A DNA stretch of 11,411 nt from CBDUQN01 sp965369375 (GTDB taxonomy: Bacteria; Krumholzibacteriota; Krumholzibacteriia; Krumholzibacteriales; Krumholzibacteriaceae), in the NCBI GenBank assembly GCA_965369375.1, contig CBDUQN010000097.1:1-11411 (forward strand), in the 5' to 3' direction. The translations under genes were made by a program, and so were the position numbers. Position 1 is the first letter of the stretch. Every line of letters starts with the position of its first letter. The notes below the pieces were generated by a model that worked only from the letters and a program-made list of their open reading frames with translations, searched no databases and was not told where the DNA came from. Shown piece after piece: positions 5,570-11,411 of this stretch.

Positions 5570-7841
5570 GGTTTCGAACGGAAGGGATAAGGGAGAGGCG
5601 CCGACTTCGAAGATCCTTCACCAATTCACCTCCCTGTTCGGTTCGGGAAAGCACCTGTCCGCAATCTATTTCATTGCCTTTGTGATCCTGTCCATTTTTC
5701 TCTTCCCGCCGATTCAAAAGGTCAAGGATATTCGTTTCCAGAAAGGGTATATCGCCGACGTCGATGTCATCGCTCCCATCACGTTCTTCGTGCCCCTGAG
5801 CGAGCAGGAGATCGAGAGTAACAGGGATAACGCTGCCGTCAAGGTTCCTCCCGTTTATCGGGAACGCAAAGAAGTGGCCGATCTGTTACCGCAGAATCTC
5901 GAAGATTTCATGAATAATATAGCGGAAATCGTTACGGCCGATACGCTCTCTGCGGAGGAACGGTTGGCGATTGTCAGGGAAAACGCACCGAGTTTGAAGA
6001 ATGAGCCCGTGGAACTGCTCCTAGATCGCTCGACGAGAGATAAGATACTTAAGCGAGGCAAGGAGCTGCAACAGAGTTACTTCAGCAGAGGGATCGTACA
6101 CGATTACGCGCCACTGCGGCGCGGCAATTATCCTCGCATCACGGTTCTGACCGGAACGGTCGAGCGGCATGTTCAGACCGAAACCCTGATCGAGCAGGGC
6201 GATCTTCAGAACATGATTCTCAGCGAGGGAGGAAAGATTTTCAGCGGGGATGAAAACGCGGTCAAGCTCTTTTATACTATCGTCAGGTCCCATATCATGC
6301 CCAACCTGGTATTCGATCGTGAAGAAACGAAGCGGCGGCGCGACGAGGCCGTGGGCAACATCCCTAAGTCATTTAAAGTTATTAAAGACGAGAGAATCAT
6401 CGCAAAGCATGACAAGGTGACGAATAGACAGGTCGATATGCTGCAGGCCCTGGAAATACGGAGAGCCGAGCTCGAGCTCGAGACGTCGATCTGGAAGCGG
6501 ATATCGCTCTTCTGCAGCAAAACTCTGAGGATCATCGTGCTGCTCATGCTCCTCGGGCTTGCCGTTCGCCGCCTGCGGCCCGATCTGCTCGTCGAGCGCG
6601 ACAAGTTGACCTTGATCTTTATTGTTCTCTGTTTCTACCTGTTCCTGACGGCTTTCGTCATCAGGATTCCCTACATCGATCCGCGACTCATTCCCATCGC
6701 TTTTGTCAGTCTCATATCGGCGGCGTTCTTCGGCATCATGACATCGGTGATGTTCACCCTTTTCGCTTCACTCGTAATCATCACGCATACTGAACTGCCG
6801 GCGAGCTACGCATTTATCGGCATTATGGCCGGAACGGCCGGGATAATCAGCATCGCACAACTGAGGGAACGAAAGAACTTCTACACGATATTTCTCTATA
6901 TTGCGCTCGCCAACATTGTCGGGATCATGGGATTCGGAGCCACCGAGGGTATATCGGCCGGTGATTTTCTGTGGCAGTCGGTCCTGGGAATAGCGAACAG
7001 TTTCGTCTGCACCATTCTGGTTATGTTCCTGCTCCCGTTCTTCGAATCACTCTTTGATGTTACGACCAACTTTACCCTGATGGAAATGAGCGACCTCAAT
7101 AGACCGCTTCTGCGAAGGCTCGTCCTCGAAGCACCCGGAACGTATCATCACTCGCTTATGATCGGCAATATGGTCGAAGCCGTCGCCGCCGATGTAAACG
7201 CCAACAGTCTGCGTACGCGTGTGATGGCCTATTATCACGACATCGGCAAGCTTGCCAAGCCCGAATATTTCTTCGAGAACAAGGGTGACGATATCAACAA
7301 GCACGAAAGGCTGACACCGACCATGAGCGCTCTCATTCTCGCGTCGCATGTAAAAGAGGGCGTGGAGCTCGCCAGAAAAGAAAAGCTCCCGAGGAGCATA
7401 ATCGATGGAATCCGCGAGCATCACGGGACGACCGTCATGGCGTTCTTCTATCAGAAGGCGCTCGAGTACGATTCTCATGACAGTGTGAACATCGATGACT
7501 TCAGGTATCCGGGGCCCCGGCCCCGCTCGAAAGAAACCGCGCTCATTATGCTGTCCGATTCCTGCGAGGCCGCCGTCAGATCGCTCAAAGAGCCGACAGC
7601 GCCGAGAATACGGGCGCTCGTGACGCGGATCATCGAGGCGCGGATGAACGAAGGCGAGCTCGATCAGAGTGGATTAACCCTGAACGATATCGCCGAAATC
7701 AGGGAAAAGTTCATCAAGTTTCTTACGGGTATCTTTCATCCGAGAGTACAGTACCCGGAGCAGGAAAGGACGGGAAAGGGACAGGCAGGTGAAAATAATT
7801 CCAAGCAGCAGATCAAGAGCGAGCGGCCGGGAAGAGTTTGA
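5559..7841 (+). CDS. pgpH: PgpH-type 7TM-HD cyclic di-AMP phosphodiesterase
   Basis: A membrane-bound HD phosphodiesterase that, in characterised members such as Listeria PgpH, cleaves c-di-AMP to pApA. The 760-aa product has one N-terminal membrane helix (about 34-52), a long extracytoplasmic 7TMR-HDED domain (about 55-310) and a cluster of hydrophobic helices (about 322-500). A cytoplasmic HD domain follows (about 515-725). Expected metal ligands are present: GTYHHS with His531, YYHDIGK with His560-Asp561, SHV with His597, EHHG with His621-His622, and SDSCEAA with Asp667. PGPRPRSKE (651-659) is a conserved stretch before the last ligand. The C-terminal tail from about 733 is charged and is encoded by the same bases as the ybeY start. 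It overlaps phoH at its 5' end. No diadenylate cyclase gene is in the window, so c-di-AMP synthesis must be encoded elsewhere. Confidence 0.95.
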   Translation: MGDKVSNGRDKGEAPTSKILHQFTSLFGSGKHLSAIYFIAFVILSIFLFPPIQKVKDIRFQKGYIADVDVIAPITFFVPLSEQEIESNRDNAAVKVPPVYRERKEVADLLPQNLEDFMNNIAEIVTADTLSAEERLAIVRENAPSLKNEPVELLLDRSTRDKILKRGKELQQSYFSRGIVHDYAPLRRGNYPRITVLTGTVERHVQTETLIEQGDLQNMILSEGGKIFSGDENAVKLFYTIVRSHIMPNLVFDREETKRRRDEAVGNIPKSFKVIKDERIIAKHDKVTNRQVDMLQALEIRRAELELETSIWKRISLFCSKTLRIIVLLMLLGLAVRRLRPDLLVERDKLTLIFIVLCFYLFLTAFVIRIPYIDPRLIPIAFVSLISAAFFGIMTSVMFTLFASLVIITHTELPASYAFIGIMAGTAGIISIAQLRERKNFYTIFLYIALANIVGIMGFGATEGISAGDFLWQSVLGIANSFVCTILVMFLLPFFESLFDVTTNFTLMEMSDLNRPLLRRLVLEAPGTYHHSLMIGNMVEAVAADVNANSLRTRVMAYYHDIGKLAKPEYFFENKGDDINKHERLTPTMSALILASHVKEGVELARKEKLPRSIIDGIREHHGTTVMAFFYQKALEYDSHDSVNIDDFRYPGPRPRSKETALIMLSDSCEAAVRSLKEPTAPRIRALVTRIIEARMNEGELDQSGLTLNDIAEIREKFIKFLTGIFHPRVQYPEQERTGKGQAGENNSKQQIKSERPGRV

Positions 7842-8256
7842 CAAAGCCGCGGAAATCGTGAGGACGCTCGCATCCCGCCTCTCTCCGAAAAATGCGCCGG
7901 TCGAAGTCAATCTCGTTGGTGAGCGCGCTATGACCGAGCTCAATAAGGCCTACCGGAACCGCAGCGCCGCCGCCGAGATCCTCACATTCCCGTATGGAAA
8001 CGATTCCGGGGCGGAAACGGAATATGAGAGTTCCTTCGGGGAAATATATCTGTGCGGGCGTAGCCTGGCGAGGGGGGCGCATAGGCGGCGGGTTTCGATA
8101 ACGTCATACATGGTGAGGCTGATCGTTCACGGGCTCCTTCATCTCGAGGGGCATTGTCATAACAGCGCAGAAGCGGAGAGGAAAATGGAAGCCCGCGAGA
8201 GAAAACACCTTCGTGAACTTCTTCCCGCGGGCGAAGTTGAGAGATTGTTTGCCTGA
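7789..8256 (+). CDS. ybeY: Endoribonuclease YbeY (rRNA maturation factor), divergent
   Basis: YbeY is a zinc-dependent endoribonuclease needed for 16S rRNA 3' end maturation and 70S ribosome quality control. The 155-aa product fits the family's size. The zinc motif is HGLLHLEGHCH (114-124); all three His ligands (114, 118, 124) are kept, but the Asp usual before the last His is Cys123. The LNKAYR motif (51-56) is intact. The next block reads AEILTFPY where most members have TDVLSFP or a near form, and FGEIYL stands for the usual LGDIVI. The GTG at 7789 has AAAGGGA (7775-7781) before it and overlaps pgpH by 53 bases. Later starts would remove family-like N-terminal sequence. With phoH close upstream, the YbeY-PhoH pair is likely to act together. 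Confidence 0.92.
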   Translation: MKIIPSSRSRASGREEFDKAAEIVRTLASRLSPKNAPVEVNLVGERAMTELNKAYRNRSAAAEILTFPYGNDSGAETEYESSFGEIYLCGRSLARGAHRRRVSITSYMVRLIVHGLLHLEGHCHNSAEAERKMEARERKHLRELLPAGEVERLFA

Positions 8257-8283
8257 TGCACGCTAATATCAAAGTGCTTCGAA

Positions 8284-9522
8284 ATGTTTAAACTCATTGC
8301 ACTCTGTTTAATCAAGTTTGTGGTTTCCGGCAGTCTGACGGCATTCGTCATCGTTTCGCGAATGCACGAAGACAAGGTGTTCCCCAAGGAGATGAAGGGA
8401 AGTTGGTGCCCGAGGTTGTTGCACCGCGGCCGACTCCATCTGATCATTACGCTTGTCGGCCTCGAGATGACGATCATATCCATTCTCGGTGTAAGTTTTT
8501 TTGATACGCTCGGGGCATTTATGTTCGGGGAGGCCCAGGATTTCTGGAGGGCGAGTTTCGCCCCGTTCTTCGTCTTCATTGCTCTCGTTGTTCTCGTAAC
8601 GATAGTGGGCATCGGAGTGGCGACTCGAAATCCGAAGCGCTTTGCGTTCGGGGTGGCGTACCTGCTGTTGCCGCTTTATGTGATATTCAAGCCGCTCACC
8701 GTCTTCTTTCTCAAAGTTGTTTCATTGGCATTTCCCGCGCTTCCCCGTGAAATCGCGTCGCCGTTTTTCATCTTCACCGTTCCTGAAGAACGTGGGGAAG
8801 GCTTTATAGAAGAAAACGGCAGCCGATTAATGCACAGTATAGTTGAATTCGGTGTCAAGAAGGTCAGAGAAGTCATGGTTCCGAGAATCGATGTATTCGC
8901 ACTCGATATTCATATACCGACAGACGAGATCATGGAGCGGGTTTCGGATGCCGGGCATTCGAGAGTGCCCGTTTACGATGGAAGCATTGATAGGATCTCG
9001 GGAATCCTCTATGTGAAGGATCTCTTGAGGCGCCCCGCCGGCGCCAACGATGCGGAGTTCGAAAGACTTCTGCGGGATGCTTACTTTGTTCCGGAGGGGA
9101 AGAAAATAGATGATCTGCTCAGAGAATTTCAGCTCGAAAAGAAACATATGGCGGTCGTGGTCGACGAGTATGGAGGAACCTCCGGCATAGTGACCCTCGA
9201 AGACATACTCGAGGAGATCGTCGGTGAGATTCGGGACGAATACGATACGGAGCAACCCCTCGTGCGTGAAACGGAAAAGAACGAGTATATGGTCGCGGGC
9301 AGGGTGAACCTGAACGATCTCAATGATTCACTCAGACTCGATCTTCCGTCCGATGAGGTTGACACGCTTGGAGGATTCCTCTACAACTTGGTAGGAAGAG
9401 TCCCGGAGGAGGGAGAAACGGTGGAGTACGACAGGGTTCATTTCAGGATCGTGCGTCTCGACGGACAGCGGATCGCGGAGGTGCACATGCGGCTTCCCGG
9501 CGGCGGCAAGGACGGCGCGTAA
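8284..9522 (+). CDS. CNNM/CorC-type CBS-domain membrane protein
   Basis: A 412-aa member of the hemolysin/CorC family. These proteins are tied to Mg2+ and other divalent-cation transport or efflux; the exact substrate here is unknown. The N-terminal transmembrane part resembles DUF21/CNNM in weak form: VSGSLTAFVIVSR (14-26), then hydrophobic helices at about 50-72, 92-113 and 121-150. A CBS pair follows: VMVPRIDVF at 197-205 with HSRVPVYDG, and PEGKKIDDLL at 270-279 with VVVDEYGGTSGIVTLEDILEE. The C-terminal CorC_HlyC domain covers about 333-404 (DTLGGFLYNLVGRVP). The ATG at 8284 is the first usable start after the ybeY stop in this frame, but no Shine-Dalgarno sequence precedes it. It overlaps the next gene by one base (TAATG). 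Confidence 0.9.
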   Translation: MFKLIALCLIKFVVSGSLTAFVIVSRMHEDKVFPKEMKGSWCPRLLHRGRLHLIITLVGLEMTIISILGVSFFDTLGAFMFGEAQDFWRASFAPFFVFIALVVLVTIVGIGVATRNPKRFAFGVAYLLLPLYVIFKPLTVFFLKVVSLAFPALPREIASPFFIFTVPEERGEGFIEENGSRLMHSIVEFGVKKVREVMVPRIDVFALDIHIPTDEIMERVSDAGHSRVPVYDGSIDRISGILYVKDLLRRPAGANDAEFERLLRDAYFVPEGKKIDDLLREFQLEKKHMAVVVDEYGGTSGIVTLEDILEEIVGEIRDEYDTEQPLVRETEKNEYMVAGRVNLNDLNDSLRLDLPSDEVDTLGGFLYNLVGRVPEEGETVEYDRVHFRIVRLDGQRIAEVHMRLPGGGKDGA

Positions 9523-10163
9523 TGGGCTGGCTGAGGAGAAATTTCTTAACAGGACTTATAATCCTCCTTCCCACGGTGATCACCATTTTAGTGTTCTACC
9601 GGATCTTCGTCGGCATCGACAGCATTCTCAAGCCGATTGTCGCCAAGTATCCTTTCCTCGATTTCCCCGGTCTCGGATTTATCGGCGTGGTATTGATCAT
9701 ACTGGTCACCGGCATATTCGGACGCAACCTGATCGGGAGAAGGGTCATCGCGGGATTCGATAATATCGGCACGAAGATTCCGCTGTTCAGCAGGATATAT
9801 ATTGCAATCAAGCAGATCAGCGAGGTCTTTCTTCAGCAGGAAAGGACGGTTTTCCGGGAAGCGATCCTTGTCCAGTATCCCCGCCCCGGCATATACTCGA
9901 TTGCCTTCGTGACATCCAGGTGCAGAATTCCGACTATCGAGGGGAAGAAACGCACGTTCATAAGCATATTTCTTCCGACAACTCCCATTCCTACTTCGGG
10001 CTTCTTTCTCATGATTCCCGAGCACGAGGCGATTCCACTCGAATGCACGATCGAGGAGGCGCTGAAAATGGTGATCTCGGCCGGCGCCGTAATGAGTCCC
10101 ATGTACGCCCTCGGATCCACCGAGCAGCTCGAGGATAAAAAACACACGGGGAAGAAATCATAG
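9522..10163 (+). CDS. DUF502 family membrane protein
   Basis: A 213-aa member of the DUF502 (COG2928) family, which has no settled function. Two membrane helices are clear: residues 8-29 (FLTGLIILLPTVITILVFYRI) and about 50-67 (LGFIGVVLIILVTGIFG). A short basic loop (GRNLIGRRV) and PLFSRIYIAIKQISE follow. The C-terminal soluble part carries the family block FLPTTPIPTSGFFLMIPEHE (150-169) and a helical EEALKMVISAGAV (178-190). The tail is charged (EQLEDKKHTGKKS). The ATG overlaps the upstream stop by one base, and AAGGA (9508-9512) lies nine bases before it. The pairing with a CorC-type gene suggests a shared membrane role, but this is inference. Confidence 0.92.
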   Translation: MGWLRRNFLTGLIILLPTVITILVFYRIFVGIDSILKPIVAKYPFLDFPGLGFIGVVLIILVTGIFGRNLIGRRVIAGFDNIGTKIPLFSRIYIAIKQISEVFLQQERTVFREAILVQYPRPGIYSIAFVTSRCRIPTIEGKKRTFISIFLPTTPIPTSGFFLMIPEHEAIPLECTIEEALKMVISAGAVMSPMYALGSTEQLEDKKHTGKKS

Positions 10164-10257
10164 CTCCCCTCAATCAATAAACTCTTGACGCAGCGCTATT
10201 CTCGTTCCATCCTACCCTTTTGCGGAAATGTCTTTTCAAACAGACGGCGGTTACGTC
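10164..10257 (+). promoter_or_regulatory. Gap before mgtE with weak promoter-like signal
   Basis: The 94-base gap holds TTGACG at 10185-10190, close to a -35 box, but the best -10 at 17 bases is only CATCCT (10208-10213). A five-pair GGGGA/TCCCC stem (10148-10169) sits at the end of the upstream gene without a T-run. There is no sign of an M-box magnesium riboswitch, which would need more space. A separate transcript for mgtE is possible but not shown. Confidence 0.25.
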
Positions 10258-11411
10258 ATGCGAGAGGAACTGGATCAGCAGTTAACGGTGATCGATTCCG
10301 TTTTCGAGTCGGGGGATCTCTCTGCGCTCGGCGGGATCATCAGCGACATAAGGGCGCCTGATGTGGCCGAGATCCTTATGGCCCTGCCGATCGAGCGCCG
10401 TAGCGTTCTCTTCAATACACTCGATTCCGAATTGGCGAGTGAAACGCTCGCGATGCTCGAAGAGGTCGCCGCGAGAGAGCTGCTCGAGAATCTCGAAGAG
10501 TCGTATATCGGCACGCTCATCGACTTCATGGCGAGCGATGACGCCGCCGACGTCATCAATCTCTTGCCATCCTATCGGGCCCAGAACGTTCTCGAGAAGA
10601 TCAGCAGGGAGGAGTACGAAGATGTAAGCGAGCTGCTGAAATTCGACGAGGAATCGGCCGGCGGGCTCATGGCCCGCGAGGTGATTTCGGTCAAGGGGAA
10701 TACACAAATCAAGGAAATGATCGGGCTGCTCAGGACCGAAGCCGAAAACATAGAGCATATTCAGTATATCTATGTTGTCGACAATGAGGAAATCCTTCTC
10801 GGCAGCATTCCCATTATCCAGCTTCTCGTCGTCGAGCCGCAGGTCCGTGCAGACGAGATTATGACGAAGGATGTCGTGACGGTAACGGTCGATACGGACC
10901 AGGAGGAAGTGGCGGCGGTCTGTGCGAAGTACGACCTCTACAGCGTTCCCGTCGTCGATTCGCACGGCCGGCTCGTCGGAAGAATCACCGTTGATGATAT
11001 CCTCGATGTCATCGAAGAGGAGGCGAGTGAGGATATCAAGATCATGGCGGGTACCGGTGATGAGGATTTCTGGGAGCGATCGTCGCTGCGCGTATCGCGG
11101 GCCCGTCTCCCCTGGCTCCTGACAGGGCTCTTCGGCGGCATCGCTTCGGCTATCGTGATGAACCATTTCAGGAGTTCACTCGAGGCGGTGCTTACGCTCG
11201 CGTTTTTCGTGCCGGTCATCATGGCCATGGGAGGCAATGTCGGCGTACAGTCCTCCGCCATCGTCGTGCGGGAGCTCGCGATCGGGGGGGCGGGCGTGGT
11301 GCGTACGGGGGGCAAGCTTCTTCGTGAGCTCAAGGTTTCGCTTATCAATGGTATCGTGCTCGGTTCGGTTCTTCTCGGTATCGTATCACTCTGGCAGAAG
11401 GATTACCGTCT
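10258..11411 (+). CDS. mgtE: Magnesium transporter MgtE, 5' part (truncated by window edge)
   Basis: A homodimeric Mg2+ channel of the inner membrane gated by its own cytoplasmic Mg2+ sensor domains. The frame is open for 384 codons to the window edge; a full MgtE is about 450 aa, so about 70 residues are missing. Visible parts are the N domain (about 10-130), FDEESAGGLMA (129-139) opening CBS1, and CBS2 with DTDQEEVAAVCAKYDLYSVPVVD (212-234). The acidic DDILDVIEEEASEDI (246-260), which in Thermus MgtE helps hold Mg2+ at the domain interface, is kept. The plug helix region (about 262-282) and the first membrane helices follow, with the pore block MGGNVGVQSSA (324-334). The aspartate that selects Mg2+ lies beyond the window. 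An ATG at 10228 would add ten residues; neither start has a strong ribosome binding site. Confidence 0.95.
   Translation, partial: MREELDQQLTVIDSVFESGDLSALGGIISDIRAPDVAEILMALPIERRSVLFNTLDSELASETLAMLEEVAARELLENLEESYIGTLIDFMASDDAADVINLLPSYRAQNVLEKISREEYEDVSELLKFDEESAGGLMAREVISVKGNTQIKEMIGLLRTEAENIEHIQYIYVVDNEEILLGSIPIIQLLVVEPQVRADEIMTKDVVTVTVDTDQEEVAAVCAKYDLYSVPVVDSHGRLVGRITVDDILDVIEEEASEDIKIMAGTGDEDFWERSSLRVSRARLPWLLTGLFGGIASAIVMNHFRSSLEAVLTLAFFVPVIMAMGGNVGVQSSAIVVRELAIGGAGVVRTGGKLLRELKVSLINGIVLGSVLLGIVSLWQKDYR

Noticed and set aside
7511..7524. GGGGCCCCGGCCCC palindrome-like run in pgpH
   Set aside because: It encodes the conserved Pro-Gly-Pro-Arg-Pro stretch of the HD domain, which explains the composition.
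10148..10169. GGGGA/TCCCC stem as a terminator after the DUF502 gene
   Set aside because: Only five pairs with a 12-base loop, partly inside the coding end, and no run of T follows.
10164..10257. M-box magnesium riboswitch upstream of mgtE
   Set aside because: The gap is too short for the known M-box fold and shows no matching paired elements.
10282..11166. Long open frame on the minus strand opposite mgtE (294 codons)
   Set aside because: It lies wholly opposite mgtE, is rich in Asp, Arg and His as expected of the complement of CTC/GAx codons, and has no domain.

Overview
The window is a dense, single-strand stretch of conserved bacterial genes. All real genes lie on the + strand, and most overlap or sit only a few bases apart. 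I see no phage, insertion sequence, CRISPR array or RNA gene. The G+C content is fairly high, CTC is a favoured leucine codon, and two lipoprotein signal peptides carry good lipoboxes. Together with a LysM wall-binding lipoprotein and a c-di-AMP phosphodiesterase of the PgpH type, this suggests a diderm bacterium outside the well-studied Proteobacteria, perhaps a candidate phylum near the FCB group. That placement is inference; I cannot fix the phylum from sequence alone.

Layout. (1) Bases 3-1471 hold the 3' end of a VanZ-like membrane protein gene followed at once by hisS. (2) aspS (1461-3266) overlaps hisS, so the two aminoacyl-tRNA synthetases form a coupled pair. (3) Bases 3267-3388 are a short AT-richer gap with the best promoter-like sequence in the window. 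It drives two small lipoprotein genes: a 97-aa coiled-coil lipoprotein (3389-3682) and a 230-aa coiled-coil plus double-LysM lipoprotein (3712-4404). (4) phoH (4508-5569), pgpH (5559-7841) and ybeY (7789-8256) overlap in series, an arrangement also known from Firmicutes and other phyla. (5) A CNNM/CorC-type CBS protein (8284-9522) and a DUF502 membrane protein (9522-10163) follow, joined by a TAATG overlap. (6) After a 94-base gap comes a 5'-complete mgtE magnesium channel gene (10258 to the window edge).

How they work together. hisS and aspS charge tRNA. PhoH and YbeY belong to RNA and ribosome maturation, PgpH degrades c-di-AMP, and the CorC-like protein and MgtE handle Mg2+ through CBS domains. 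The cluster thus joins RNA/ribosome quality control, second-messenger turnover and cation balance. The least described part is the lipoprotein pair, which I take as a candidate envelope tether with its own regulation. Nothing here is a clear new defence or mobile system.
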